This document shows positions 1-9,463 of a DNA stretch of 64,000 bases, in pieces; position 1 is the first letter of the stretch, and every line of letters begins with the position of its first letter. Made by a program: the position numbers and the translations under genes. The notes beneath the pieces were generated by a model, which was not told where the DNA came from, searched no databases, and worked only from the letters and a program-made list of their open reading frames with translations. The stretch is from an uncultured Oscillospiraceae bacterium (lineage in GTDB: Bacteria > Bacillota > Clostridia > Oscillospirales > Oscillospiraceae): the NCBI GenBank assembly GCA_905233385.1, contig CAJOEH010000005.1:37211-101210 (forward strand), read 5' to 3'.

Positions 1-2156
1 TCTTCGGCGATCAGCTCAAACTCGACCTGCTGCGCGAGGCGTTCCGCTTCGGCAAGCTCGCTCTTCAGACTCGCAAGCTTCTCTTCCGCGCCGGCCCGCT
101 TCTTACGCAGACGTTCGATCTCGTTCGCGCGGGAGAGGATGCCGGCGTTCTTCGACACCGAGCCGCCCGTCATGGAGCCGCCGGCGTTGATCACCTGGCC
201 GTCCAGCGTGACGATGCGGAAACGGTGCGCGTATCGCTTCGCGATCGCGATCGCGGCGTCCAGACCGTCCGCGATCACAGTTTTCCCAAGCAGATTGGAG
301 ATAATGCCGCGGTATTTCGCTTCGCAGCGGACCAGCTCGGAAGCGACCCCGATAAAGCCGCCGCAGGTCTCGACGCCGCGCTCGTTCAGTTCTCTGCCCT
401 GAATGACGTTCAGCGGCAGGAAGGTCGCTCTGCCGGCGTCGTTGCGCAGCAGGTAGTTGATCGCGTTCTTCGCGGCCTGCTCGTCGCTGACGACGATCTG
501 CTGCAGCGCGCTGCCGAGCGCGGTCTCAATGGCGACGGTGTAGGCGTCGTCCGTGCGGATCAGCGCGGAGACCGGCCCGTGGATGTTGCGCAGCGCGCCC
601 TTTCTGCTCTCCTGCATGACGACGCGGACGGCCTTGGAATAGCCCTCGTACTCGCGTTCCATCTCTTCAAAGAGTTTCAGGCGGGAGGTCACCGTATCCA
701 GCGCGACGGAGGCGTCCGTGACCTGCTTTTGCAGGGAATCTCTGCGCTCCATGCGGGTCTTGCTGCGCAGGCGGTAGCCTTCGATGGTGTTCTGTGCGGC
801 GGTGATGTCTTCGTTCGCGTCGCGCAGCGCTTTGCGCGCCTGCGCGAGGTTTTCCTCCGCTTCCTGCCGGCGGAGCTTCGCCGCCTCGCAGTCGGCGTTC
901 ACCTGCGCCTTATGCTCCGCGCTGCGGCTCAAAGAGTCCTCCGCGGCGGCAAGGTCCGCGCCCTTGGCGGACTGCTCCGTGCGGAGCCGCTCCTGCTCGT
1001 TGCGCAGGGTCAGATAGCGTTTCGTCATGCCCTCGGCAGAGTCCGCGAGCTTTTTACCCTCAGCTTCCGCTTCGCGGAGCTTGGCCGAATGGGCTTCCGC
1101 CTCGCCCGCGATCTCGCCGATCCGCGCTTCCAGCGCGGAGATCTGCTCGCCGACGCCGCCGCTGCGGGTTTCCTGCTCGGCCATCTCGGCGCGAATGCGC
1201 TCCATGTTCGAAAGGCAGTTGTCGCTGTTCGTGCGAAGCACGGCGATCTCGCTGCGGATTCCCTGCACGACGGCTTCGCTCTCAGCGATGCGGTCGCGCA
1301 GCGTATCGGTCTGCATATCGCGCTCGTGCAGGTCGTCGCGCAGGTGTTCCGCGCTCGCGTAGAGCTCATCCAGCGCGGTATGCTCCTGCTGGAGAATAAA
1401 CGACGCGGAGTTGTAATCCTCCTCCGCCTTGCGGGCAGTAGCGCTGAGCTTATCGAGGCTGCGCAGCCACAGCGCGACCTCCACGCCCTTGAGCTCGTCG
1501 CGGAAGGTCAGATACTTCTTCGCCTTCTCCGACTGCTCGCGCAGGGGCTCGACCTGGAGCTCCAGCTCGGCGATCTTGTCGCCGATGCGGAGCAGGTTTT
1601 CCTCCGTGTTCGCCAGACGGCGCTCGGTCTCCTCCTTGCGGTGGCGGTATTTGGAAATGCCAGCCGCCTCCTCGAAGATCTCGCGGCGATCCGTGCTCTT
1701 CAGAGACAGGACCTCGTCGATACGGCCCTGGCTGATGTTGGAATAGCCCTCGCGGCCGAGACCGGTATCCATGAACAGCTCGTTCACGTCGCGCAGACGG
1801 ACGGACTGTTTGTTGATATAGAATTCGCTTTCGCCGGAACGGTAGTAGCGGCGCGTGATCATCAGCTCGTCGGCGTCGAAGCGGAGCGCGCGGTCGGAAT
1901 TGTCCAGCACGAGCGTCGCTTCGGCAAAGCCGACCTGCGAACGCTTCTCCGTGCCGCCGAAAATCACGTCTTCCATCTTCTGTCCGCGCAGAGAGCGGGT
2001 GTTCTGCTCGCCCATGACCCAGCGGATCGCGTCGGAGATATTCGATTTGCCGCTGCCGTTCGGTCCGACGATCGCGGTGATGTCGTGACCGAAGCTGACG
2101 ACCGTCTTATCGGGGAAAGATTTGAAGCCCTGGAGCTCCAGTTGTTTCAGATACAT
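1..2156 (-). CDS. smc: Chromosome partition protein SMC, N-terminal 718 codons (3' end off the window)
   Basis: ATPase of the condensin-like SMC-ScpAB complex that compacts and segregates the chromosome. The reading frame opens with MYLKQLELQGF and a Walker A GPNGSGKSN near residue 32, followed by the QGRIDEVLS and EEAAGISKY motifs typical of the SMC head. A long coiled coil follows, then a glycine-bearing hinge with GGSMTGG, then the start of the returning coil. Full-length SMC is about 1,190 residues, so roughly 60% is here. I chose the ATG at 2156 because AGGAG lies about 10 bases upstream and MYLK is the usual family start. It follows rnc, as in many Firmicutes, but a terminator and a separate promoter stand between them. 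Confidence 0.96.
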   Translation of the reverse strand, partial: MYLKQLELQGFKSFPDKTVVSFGHDITAIVGPNGSGKSNISDAIRWVMGEQNTRSLRGQKMEDVIFGGTEKRSQVGFAEATLVLDNSDRALRFDADELMITRRYYRSGESEFYINKQSVRLRDVNELFMDTGLGREGYSNISQGRIDEVLSLKSTDRREIFEEAAGISKYRHRKEETERRLANTEENLLRIGDKIAELELQVEPLREQSEKAKKYLTFRDELKGVEVALWLRSLDKLSATARKAEEDYNSASFILQQEHTALDELYASAEHLRDDLHERDMQTDTLRDRIAESEAVVQGIRSEIAVLRTNSDNCLSNMERIRAEMAEQETRSGGVGEQISALEARIGEIAGEAEAHSAKLREAEAEGKKLADSAEGMTKRYLTLRNEQERLRTEQSAKGADLAAAEDSLSRSAEHKAQVNADCEAAKLRRQEAEENLAQARKALRDANEDITAAQNTIEGYRLRSKTRMERRDSLQKQVTDASVALDTVTSRLKLFEEMEREYEGYSKAVRVVMQESRKGALRNIHGPVSALIRTDDAYTVAIETALGSALQQIVVSDEQAAKNAINYLLRNDAGRATFLPLNVIQGRELNERGVETCGGFIGVASELVRCEAKYRGIISNLLGKTVIADGLDAAIAIAKRYAHRFRIVTLDGQVINAGGSMTGGSVSKNAGILSRANEIERLRKKRAGAEEKLASLKSELAEAERLAQQVEFELIAE

Positions 2157-2189
2157 CGACACATTTCTCCTATTGTATTTCAGTTTATC

Positions 2190-2218
2190 ATTTTACCAGA
2201 TATTGTGTCAAAATGCAA
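2190..2218 (-). promoter_or_regulatory. Sigma-A-like promoter of smc
   Basis: Reading the minus strand, TTGCAT (2213-2218) and TAAAAT (2190-2195) are 17 bases apart, ending 33 bases before the smc start codon. It sits directly after the rnc terminator, so smc can be expressed independently. Confidence 0.6.
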
Positions 2219-2247
2219 GCATTATCCGCAATTTATACTATATAGAT

Positions 2248-2276
2248 AAAAAACGGGCTGAAAATCAGCCCGTTTT
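2248..2276 (-). terminator. Rho-independent terminator after rnc
   Basis: On the minus strand a stem ACGGGCTG / CAGCCCGT with a short T-rich loop is followed by a run of six T. It overlaps the rnc stop codon and ends the long rbsK-to-rnc unit. Confidence 0.85.
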
Positions 2277-2946
2277 AGAACAACTTTTGAATTGCCTGCG
2301 CCGCAGCTGCCTGTTCGGCGCGTTTTTTGCTCGTTCCGGCGCCGCGTCCGACCTCTTCTCCATTGAGCAGAACGCGGACGGTGAACTCCTTGCAGTGGTC
2401 CGGTCCCTGCTCGCCGATCAGCTCATAGAGCAGCACCTGATCGCGCTTGCGCTGCACCAGTTCCTGCAGCTCCGTCTTGTAGTCGTGCGTGTTGAGCACT
2501 TTCGAGAGCATCGGAATGATCAGACGCGTTACGATCCCCTGCGCCGCCTGCGTGCCGCCGTCGATGAACGCTGCGGCGATCAGCGCCTCCATCACGTCGC
2601 AGAGAATGCTGGCGCGGTTTCTTCCGCCGCCCTGCTCTTCGCCGTTGCCGAGCAGCAGATACTCGCCGAGATTGATCTGATGCGCGACCTCCGCGAGGTT
2701 TTTCTCGCAGACGAGCTCCGCGCGGATCTTCGTCAGCTCCCCTTCCAGCTTGGTTGGGAAGGTGTGATAGAGATACTCCGCCGTGGCAAAGCCGAGGATC
2801 GAATCGCCCAGAAATTCCAGACGTTCGTAGCTGCGCAGCGTATCTTTATAGACCTCGTTGGCATAGGACGTGTGCGACAGTGCGGTACGGATCAATTCCT
2901 TGTCGTGAAAGACGTATCCGAGCGCGTCTTCGAGCTTACTCAGCAT
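2275..2946 (-). CDS. rnc: Ribonuclease III
   Basis: Double-strand-specific endoribonuclease for rRNA precursor and mRNA processing. At 223 residues it has the normal length. The RNase III signature ERLEFLGDSILGF lies at about residues 41-53, with acidic metal-binding residues, and a C-terminal double-stranded RNA-binding domain spans about 155-223 (GRGAGTSKKRAEQAAA). The start overlaps the end of plsX by 11 bases, showing translational coupling. In many Firmicutes acpP lies between plsX and rnc; here it does not, so acyl carrier protein must be encoded elsewhere. Confidence 0.97.
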   Translation of the reverse strand: MLSKLEDALGYVFHDKELIRTALSHTSYANEVYKDTLRSYERLEFLGDSILGFATAEYLYHTFPTKLEGELTKIRAELVCEKNLAEVAHQINLGEYLLLGNGEEQGGGRNRASILCDVMEALIAAAFIDGGTQAAQGIVTRLIIPMLSKVLNTHDYKTELQELVQRKRDQVLLYELIGEQGPDHCKEFTVRVLLNGEEVGRGAGTSKKRAEQAAAAQAIQKLF

Positions 2947-3967
2947 GGTTTTCCTCCCGCGGCAGGGACATAGCCGAAATATTTTCGCGGATGGCGTCGC
3001 AGAAGCCGCTTTCCACGGCGTTCATCGCCTGCCGGATCGCGCCGCGTACCGCGAGCGCGTCGGACGAGCCGTGCGCCTTGACGACGGGCTTCGAGATGCC
3101 GATCAGGATGGAGCCGCCGATCTCGCGGTAGTCCATGCGCTTCTTGATCTCTTCGCCCTTTTTGCACAGGAGCGCGCCGATCTTCGTCAGAAGATTCCGC
3201 ATGAACATGCCCTTCATCAGCTTCCCCATATAGATCGCGGTGCCTTCCATCGATTTCAGCAGGACGTTGCCGGAGAAGCCGTCCGCAACGACGACGTCCG
3301 CTTCGCCGAAGGGGACGTTGCGTGCTTCAATATTTCCGGTGAAATTGATCACACCGTTATCGCCCGCGTTTTTCAGAAGCTGATAGGCTTCCTTGTGCAG
3401 CGGGTCGCCCTTGCTGTCCTCCGCGCCGATGTTGAGCAGCGCGACGCGCGGATTCTCCTTCTTCTGCGCCATTTTCGCATAAAACGAGCCCATGCAGCCG
3501 AACTGCAGCAGGAATTCCGGCGTGCACTCCGCATTGGCGCCCGCGTCGATCAGAATGCAGCCGTCTCCCATCGGAAGCACGGGGGCGAACGCCGCGCGGC
3601 GGACGCCGCGGATTCGCTTGACGAGCAGGGTCGCGGCGGAGAGCAGCGCGCCGGTATTGCCGGCGGAGATAAAGGCGTCGCCCGCGCCGTCGGCAAGCAT
3701 TTTCAGACCCAGCACCATGGACGAACCCCTGTGCTGGCGCACGACCTCGGCGGGGTCAGCGTGCATATCGACGATGTCCTCCGCGTTCGCGATCTCCACG
3801 CCGCCCGGAAGCGTATCCCATCCGTGCTGCTTCATGCTCGCAAGGATGTCCTCTCCCCGACCGACCAGAACGATCTCCACGCCGAATTCCTTCGCGCTCT
3901 GCAGCGCGCCGAGTACGATCTGTTCCGGCGCGTTATCGCCGCCCATTGCGTCAATGATGATCTTCAT
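2936..3967 (-). CDS. plsX: Phosphate acyltransferase PlsX
   Basis: Makes acyl-phosphate from acyl-ACP, feeding PlsY in phospholipid synthesis; a peripheral membrane enzyme. The start MKIIIDAMGGDNAP is diagnostic of the family, and the 343-residue length is normal. Other family blocks seen are GNTGALL, INFTGNIE and DGFSGNVLLK. The start codon overlaps the trmFO stop (ATGA) and its end overlaps rnc by 11 bases, so it sits in the middle of a tightly coupled operon. No acyl carrier or fab genes flank it. Confidence 0.96.
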   Translation of the reverse strand: MKIIIDAMGGDNAPEQIVLGALQSAKEFGVEIVLVGRGEDILASMKQHGWDTLPGGVEIANAEDIVDMHADPAEVVRQHRGSSMVLGLKMLADGAGDAFISAGNTGALLSAATLLVKRIRGVRRAAFAPVLPMGDGCILIDAGANAECTPEFLLQFGCMGSFYAKMAQKKENPRVALLNIGAEDSKGDPLHKEAYQLLKNAGDNGVINFTGNIEARNVPFGEADVVVADGFSGNVLLKSMEGTAIYMGKLMKGMFMRNLLTKIGALLCKKGEEIKKRMDYREIGGSILIGISKPVVKAHGSSDALAVRGAIRQAMNAVESGFCDAIRENISAMSLPREENHAE

Positions 3968-5274
3968 ATGCTGTCTCCGTTCTTTATCTTTTCCAGATGC
4001 GTAAGCGCGCGGTTGGCGATGGCGAGGTTTTTGTTCGCCTTGCCTTTGATCCTCTGCTCTAACGGCGCGATGATGCCGAAGTTGATATTCATCGGCTGAA
4101 AGCTCGTCACGCTCGGGTCGCTGATGTAATGCGCCAGCGCGCCGATCGCCGTCAGATTCGAATAATCCGGGATCAGATCGCCGTTCAGCCGCGCCGCCAT
4201 GGACACCGCCGCCAGATAGCCGGACGCGCAGGATTCGACGTAGCCCTCCACGCCGGTCATCTGCCCGGCGAAGGCGACCAGCGGGTCTCTGCGGTCGGCG
4301 TAGGTCGCGTCCAGAAGCCGCGGCGAATTTAAAAACGTATTGCGGTGCATCACGCCGTAGCGGAGATACTCCGCGTCGTGCAGGGCGGGGATCATGGAAA
4401 AGACCCGCTTCTGCTCCTGGAATTTCAGGTGTGTCTGGAAGCCTACGATGTTGTAGATGTTCCCCGCCGCGTTGTCCTGCCGGAGCTGGACGACGGCGTA
4501 GGGCTCTTTGCCGGTCTTCGGGTCTTTCAGCCCGACCGGCTTCATCGGTCCGTAGCGGAGCGTATCTTCTCCGCGCCGCGCCATGACCTCGACGGGCATA
4601 CAGCCCTCGAAGACGTTCCTGTCCTCGAAGCCGTGCACCTCCGCTTCCTGCGCGGAAGCAAGCTCGCGCACAAAGGCGGCATATTCCTCTTTGGACATGG
4701 CACAGTTGATATAATCGGCGCTGCCGCGGTCATAACGGGAAGCAAACCAGGCATGGTCCATGTCGATTGATTCACGCGAGACAAGCGGCGCGGCTGCGTC
4801 AAAGAAATGCAGGTAATCGGCGTGTCCGAAATAGGCGGCGATCGCGTCGCTGAGCGCGTCCGAGGTCAGCGGCCCCGTCGCGATGACGACAGGCCCCTGC
4901 GGGACCTGTGTCACCTCTTCGGAGACGACCGTGACGTTCGGATGGCTGCGCAGCTTCTCCGTCACCATGCGGGAAAAGCCGCCGCGGTCGACCGCGAGAC
5001 AGCCGCCCGCCTCAACGCGCGTTGCGTCTGCGCAGGTCATGATGAGACTGCCGAGCCTGCGCAGCTCCTCTTTGAGCAGGCCGACCGCGTTTTCCAGCCG
5101 GTCGCCGCGCAGAGAGTTGGAGCAGACCAGCTCGGCAAAGTCCGCGCTGTGGTGCGCGGGAGACATCTTCGCCGGCTTCATCTCGTACAGCCGGACCGCA
5201 AAGCCGCGCTGCGCGAACTGCCACGCCGCCTCGCTGCCCGCCAGTCCCGCGCCGATCACTTTCACTTCCGTCAT
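3964..5274 (-). CDS. trmFO: Folate/FAD-dependent tRNA (uracil-54-C5) methyltransferase TrmFO
   Basis: Methylates U54 of tRNA to ribothymidine using methylenetetrahydrofolate and FAD. It has an N-terminal dinucleotide-binding motif VIGAGLAGSEAA (about residues 6-17). The segment around Cys51 (ELVCSNSLRGD) is highly conserved in TrmFO. The C-terminal TGVEGYVESCASG block completes the family pattern. The length of 436 is normal. It overlaps topA by 4 bases upstream and plsX by 4 bases downstream. The topA-trmFO neighbourhood is common in Firmicutes. Confidence 0.96.
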   Translation of the reverse strand: MTEVKVIGAGLAGSEAAWQFAQRGFAVRLYEMKPAKMSPAHHSADFAELVCSNSLRGDRLENAVGLLKEELRRLGSLIMTCADATRVEAGGCLAVDRGGFSRMVTEKLRSHPNVTVVSEEVTQVPQGPVVIATGPLTSDALSDAIAAYFGHADYLHFFDAAAPLVSRESIDMDHAWFASRYDRGSADYINCAMSKEEYAAFVRELASAQEAEVHGFEDRNVFEGCMPVEVMARRGEDTLRYGPMKPVGLKDPKTGKEPYAVVQLRQDNAAGNIYNIVGFQTHLKFQEQKRVFSMIPALHDAEYLRYGVMHRNTFLNSPRLLDATYADRRDPLVAFAGQMTGVEGYVESCASGYLAAVSMAARLNGDLIPDYSNLTAIGALAHYISDPSVTSFQPMNINFGIIAPLEQRIKGKANKNLAIANRALTHLEKIKNGDSI

Positions 5275-7448
5275 TTTTTCTTTCTACCCTTTTTCGGCGC
5301 CTCGGCGTTCTCCACCGTCTCGGCGGTCGCTTTCGGCATCTTGCGCTTATAGCCGCGCTTGTCCTCGGGCACGAAGTCCTTGCACTCTTCGTTGATGCAG
5401 AAGGGCTTCATTCTGCCCTTGCCGGACTTTTTGAACAGGGTCTGACCGCAGGTCGGGCAGTCGTTCGCCGTCGGCACGTCCCAGGTCATGAAGCCGCATT
5501 CCGCGCCCTTTTCGCAGGCGTAATAGACAAAGCCTTTCTTCGACTTGCGCTTCAGGATCGTGCTGCCGCACTTCGGGCAGCGGCCGGGCATCGGCTCGAC
5601 GATTGGCTTCGTGTTCTTGCACTCCGGGAAGCCCGGGCAGGCAAGGAATCTGCCGAAGCGGCCGACCTTGATGACCATTTTTCTGCCGCAGACCTCGCAG
5701 ATCTCGTCCGTTTCCTCGTCGGGGACCTTGATCCGCTTGCCTTCGAGCGCGTCCTCGGCGGCTGTCATTTCCTCGTGGAAGCCGTGATAGAAATCACGCA
5801 AGACCTGCTTCCACGCGACCTTGCCCGCCTCGACCTCGTCGAGCTGGTGCTCCATATTCGCGGTGAATTCCACGTCGATGATATCGTTGAAGCGGTCGAT
5901 CATCAGATCGGTCACGACCAGGCCGAGCGGCGTCGGGTAGAGCCGCTTGTCCTTCTTCATGACGTATTCTCTGTCCTGGATGGTCGCGACGATGGACGCG
6001 TAGGTCGACGGTCTGCCGACGCCGCGTTCCTCCATCGCCTTGACGAGGGTCGCCTCGGTATAACGCGCGGGCGGCGCGGTGAAGTGCTGTTCTTTCTTGG
6101 TCTTTTCGACCGTCAGGCGCTCGGTGCCGTCCAGCTCGGGCAGGCGGCACGTCCGTTCCTCGTCCTCGTCGTCGCGGCCTTCTTCATAGACCGCCGTGAA
6201 GCCGGGGAATTTCATGATGAGATCGGTCGCACGGAAGACGTGGCCGGCGCACTTCGTATCGACCTGCACGGCCTCGTAGCGCGCGTCGGACATCTGGCAG
6301 GCGACGAAGCGGCTCCAGATGAGCTTATACAAACGGTACTGCTCGCGGGTCAGATCACCCTTGATCGTCTCGGGATCGAGGCGGACATTGCTCGGGCGGA
6401 TGGCTTCGTGCGCGTCCTGCGCGCCTTCCTTCTTGCGGAAGCGGCGCGGCGCGTTGGGGCAGTACGGACTGCCGTAGCGGGACTTGATCAGATCGCGGGC
6501 CGCCGCGATCGCCTCCTCGGAGAGGCGCAGGGAGTCGGTACGCATATAGGTGATCAGACCGACGGAGCCTTCGCCGGTGATCTCAACGCCTTCATAGAGC
6601 TGCTGGGCGATCGCCATCGTGCGGCGCGGCGTCATATTCAGCTTGCGAGAGGACTCCTGCTGGAGGGTAGACGTGATGAACGGCGGCGTTGGCGCGCGGT
6701 GCTTGTCCGCGCGCTTGATGCTGTCGATCACGAATTCTTTTCCCTGAATGTCCGCGATGATCTGATCGGTCTCCATCTCGGAGCGAAGCTCGCGCTTCTT
6801 CTCGTCGCCGAAGTAGCGGGCGATAAAGCTGCCGTCCTTGCCGATGCAGCGCAATTCTGCGTCCAGCGTCCAGAACTCCTTCGGGACGAACGCCTCGATC
6901 TCGCGCTCGCGCTCGACGACCAGACGGGTCGCAACCGACTGCACGCGGCCGGCGGAGAGGCCTCTGCGGACCTTCTTCCACAGCAGCGGGCTGAGCTGAT
7001 AGCCGACGATACGGTCGAGGATGCGGCGCGCCTGCTGCGCGTCAACCAGATCGTAGTCGATGTCCCGCGGCTTCTGAATGCTGCTGAGGACGACGTTCTT
7101 CGTGATTTCGTTGAAGGTGACGCGCTTCGTCTTGCTGTCCGGCAGATCGAGCAGTTCCTTCAGATGCCACGAGATCGCCTCGCCTTCGCGGTCAGGGTCG
7201 GTCGCGAGATAGACGCAGTCCGCCTTCTTCGCGGCGGCGCGCAGCTCGGAAATGATCGCTTCTTTCCCCTCTAAGGGGCCGTACTCCGGCGTAAAGTCGT
7301 GCTCGATATCCACGCCGATCGTGCTCTTCGGCAGATCGCGCAGATGTCCCATACAGGCCTCGACCTTATAGTCCGCGCCGAGGTATTTTCCAATCGTTTT
7401 CGCCTTCGAGGGCGATTCCACGATGACCAGATTTGTTCCCTTCGCCAT
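5271..7448 (-). CDS. topA: DNA topoisomerase I
   Basis: Type IA topoisomerase that relaxes negative supercoils. The Toprim domain begins at the N-terminus (LVIVESPSKAKTI), with acidic residues in TDPDREGE at about 84-90. The catalytic tyrosine is Tyr301 in ITYMRTDS. The C-terminus carries three four-cysteine zinc-ribbon modules (CEVCG, CPKCG, CPTCG), then a basic tail. I chose the start MAKGTN at 7448 because GGAGG lies 5 bases upstream; an in-frame ATG 12 bases earlier contains that Shine-Dalgarno site. The end overlaps trmFO by 4 bases, and dprA is 13 bases upstream. Confidence 0.97.
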   Translation of the reverse strand: MAKGTNLVIVESPSKAKTIGKYLGADYKVEACMGHLRDLPKSTIGVDIEHDFTPEYGPLEGKEAIISELRAAAKKADCVYLATDPDREGEAISWHLKELLDLPDSKTKRVTFNEITKNVVLSSIQKPRDIDYDLVDAQQARRILDRIVGYQLSPLLWKKVRRGLSAGRVQSVATRLVVEREREIEAFVPKEFWTLDAELRCIGKDGSFIARYFGDEKKRELRSEMETDQIIADIQGKEFVIDSIKRADKHRAPTPPFITSTLQQESSRKLNMTPRRTMAIAQQLYEGVEITGEGSVGLITYMRTDSLRLSEEAIAAARDLIKSRYGSPYCPNAPRRFRKKEGAQDAHEAIRPSNVRLDPETIKGDLTREQYRLYKLIWSRFVACQMSDARYEAVQVDTKCAGHVFRATDLIMKFPGFTAVYEEGRDDEDEERTCRLPELDGTERLTVEKTKKEQHFTAPPARYTEATLVKAMEERGVGRPSTYASIVATIQDREYVMKKDKRLYPTPLGLVVTDLMIDRFNDIIDVEFTANMEHQLDEVEAGKVAWKQVLRDFYHGFHEEMTAAEDALEGKRIKVPDEETDEICEVCGRKMVIKVGRFGRFLACPGFPECKNTKPIVEPMPGRCPKCGSTILKRKSKKGFVYYACEKGAECGFMTWDVPTANDCPTCGQTLFKKSGKGRMKPFCINEECKDFVPEDKRGYKRKMPKATAETVENAEAPKKGRKKK

Positions 7449-7461
7449 GAGAACCTCCACG

Positions 7462-8694
7462 TTAATTTCGCTTATAATAGTTGCCCGCGAGCTTCACCGC
7501 TCTGCCCTTGATCTGCAGCATGGTCAGCGCCGCCGTCACGCTGCGCGACGGCAGGCCGCTCTTCGCCGTCAGCTCGTCGCAGTGGATCGGCTGATCGGTC
7601 AGAAGCGCGTAGACCGTTTGCTCGTCTCCTGCAAGCGGCGCCGCAGGCACGGTTCTTTTTTCGTCACTTTCGTCACTATAAGTCTTTCCGGCAGGATTGT
7701 CAACGACTTTTTTGTCGCCGTCGTCCGAAAACGTGACCGGCGAATAGACCGGCAGTGACATTCCGTAGCGGGAGCGGAAAATGCGCTCCATGGCTTCTCT
7801 GCTCCGTCCGTCGGACAGCTTGACCGGGAACAGATAGGCGTATTCGCGCAGGACTTCCCAGCCGTCTTCGACCATGTATGCGCCCTCGCGGATCAGGCGG
7901 TTGCTGCCCGCGCAATGCTTGACGCCGATGTTGCCGGGGATCGCGAAGACGTCTCTGCCCTGCTGCAGGGCAAGGTCCGCCGTGATGAGCGCGCCGCTCT
8001 TTTCCGGCGCTTCGACGACGAGCACGCCGAGGGACAATCCGCTCAGAATGCGGTTTCTGACCGGAAAATGGCCGCGCTCCGGCTCCGTCTTCGGCGGGTA
8101 CTCGCTCAGGATACAGCCGTGCTGGATGATCTTCTGAAACAGAAAATGATTCTCCCGCGGATAGTCGATATCCAGACCGCAGCCCATCACGGCAACGACC
8201 GGCATGGAAGAATCCAGCGCGCCCTTGAGCGCCATGGTGTCGATCCCTCTCGCGCCGCCCGAGACGACGATGCCGCCGCTGTTCGCGATCTGTCTGCCGA
8301 ACTGTTTGGCGTACATCAGGCCGTACGCGCTGCATCGCCGCGAGCCGACCACCGCGATCACGGCTTCGTTGTCGAAATCGGGCAGCGTGCCCTTGTAATA
8401 CAGCAGCGCGGGCGGATCGGAGATGTGCTTCAGCCGCTTCGGATAGCCTTCGTCCGCGTAGGTCAGCAGGTCGATCTCCTCGTTGTCGCAGTCGCGCAGG
8501 ATCTCCTCCGCCTCGTCGAGCGACTTGTCCAGCAGGGATTCCAGCCAGCGTCGGTCGAAGCCCTCCGTATGGACGTAGTCGTTTTCTTTCAGTTCATAGA
8601 TGCGCTCCGCCGTACCGTACAGCTCCAGCAGCGCGGCGCGGCCTCTCGTGCCGACGCCCTTGCGCGTCGTCAGCCAGACCCAATGCTTGTGCAT
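7462..8694 (-). CDS. dprA: DNA-processing protein DprA
   Basis: Loads RecA onto incoming single-stranded DNA in natural transformation, and may act in DNA repair. The 410 residues contain an N-terminal helical part, then the Rossmann-like DprA core with VVGSRRCSAYG, SGGARGIDTMA and a GNIG block. A linker and a winged-helix-like C-terminal domain follow (PIHCDELTAKSGL). It sits in the topA-dprA arrangement common in Firmicutes. comF, another competence-type gene, lies elsewhere in the window, but no comEA or comEC is present here. Confidence 0.95.
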   Translation of the reverse strand: MHKHWVWLTTRKGVGTRGRAALLELYGTAERIYELKENDYVHTEGFDRRWLESLLDKSLDEAEEILRDCDNEEIDLLTYADEGYPKRLKHISDPPALLYYKGTLPDFDNEAVIAVVGSRRCSAYGLMYAKQFGRQIANSGGIVVSGGARGIDTMALKGALDSSMPVVAVMGCGLDIDYPRENHFLFQKIIQHGCILSEYPPKTEPERGHFPVRNRILSGLSLGVLVVEAPEKSGALITADLALQQGRDVFAIPGNIGVKHCAGSNRLIREGAYMVEDGWEVLREYAYLFPVKLSDGRSREAMERIFRSRYGMSLPVYSPVTFSDDGDKKVVDNPAGKTYSDESDEKRTVPAAPLAGDEQTVYALLTDQPIHCDELTAKSGLPSRSVTAALTMLQIKGRAVKLAGNYYKRN

Positions 8695-8710
8695 AAACTC
8701 TCTTCTCTCT

Positions 8711-9442
8711 TTATCTCATCTGCCACATCACGATCGCTGCGGCGATCGCCGCGTTCAGGGATTCGCAGCGCGGCTGCATGGGAATGATGATCTGTATGTC
8801 GGAAGCCGTGAGAAATTCCGGGCAGACGCCCTGTCCCTCGCTGCCAATGACGACAAGATAGTCTTTCAGATTTACTTCGCTGATATCCGACGCATGAGGC
8901 GTCAGCGCGGTCGCCGCGATCGGCACGCCGGAGGACAGGATGCGCTCCAGAGCGATCTGCTTCGGCGCGGTGCGGAAGACCGCGCCCATCGAGGCGCGAA
9001 GCGTTTTCTCCGAATACGGGTCGGCGCAGCCGTTCGTCATGGCGACCGGAATACCGAACGCGTCCGCCGTACGGAGGATCGTGCCGAGGTTGCCGGGATC
9101 CTGAATGCGGTCGAGCAGCAGCATCCCTGCGCTCACCTGCGCGTCTTTCTGTTTGGGCAGCTCGCAGGTGAAGAGCACGCCCTGCGGGGTCTTCATGTCG
9201 GACAGCGACTGCATCAGTGATTCCGGGATCTGCACGCAGCGCGTGCCGTCCGGCAGAGCCGGCAGGGCCTGCCGCTCAGAGACGATCACGGTTTTGATCT
9301 TCGGATACCACTTGAGCGCCTCATCGAGCAGCTTGAAGCCGTCCGCGACGAATTCGCGCTGTTCCTCGCGGTAGGCGCGGGAGCTCTGCAGCTTGCGAAT
9401 ATGCCGCAGCAGAGGGTTCTGACTGCTTGTGATCCGTTCCAT
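8711..9442 (-). CDS. SpoU/TrmH-family RNA 2'-O-methyltransferase
   Basis: Probably methylates the ribose of an rRNA or tRNA nucleotide. The N-terminal part (SSQNPLLRHIRKLQ) resembles the substrate-binding domain of 23S rRNA methyltransferases. The C-terminal SPOUT domain shows the three family motifs: DRIQDPGNLGTILRTA, VVIGSEGQGV and IPMQPRCESLNAAIAAAI. The 243-residue length fits. The exact target (RlmB-like or TrmH-like) cannot be told from sequence. It lies 16 bases upstream of dprA and 21 bases downstream of the sugar kinase, probably in one operon. Confidence 0.92.
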   Translation of the reverse strand: MERITSSQNPLLRHIRKLQSSRAYREEQREFVADGFKLLDEALKWYPKIKTVIVSERQALPALPDGTRCVQIPESLMQSLSDMKTPQGVLFTCELPKQKDAQVSAGMLLLDRIQDPGNLGTILRTADAFGIPVAMTNGCADPYSEKTLRASMGAVFRTAPKQIALERILSSGVPIAATALTPHASDISEVNLKDYLVVIGSEGQGVCPEFLTASDIQIIIPMQPRCESLNAAIAAAIVMWQMR

Positions 9443-9463
9443 CGGTATCCTCCTTTCGGGTCG

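Noticed and set aside
225..2249. Plus-strand open frame of 674 codons opposite smc
   Set aside because: It lies antisense to an unmistakable SMC protein and has low-complexity composition with no recognisable motif.
7462..8694. dprA and comF as evidence of a full competence cluster here
   Set aside because: They are widely separated and no comE, comG or pil genes occur in the window; both genes are common outside competence islands.
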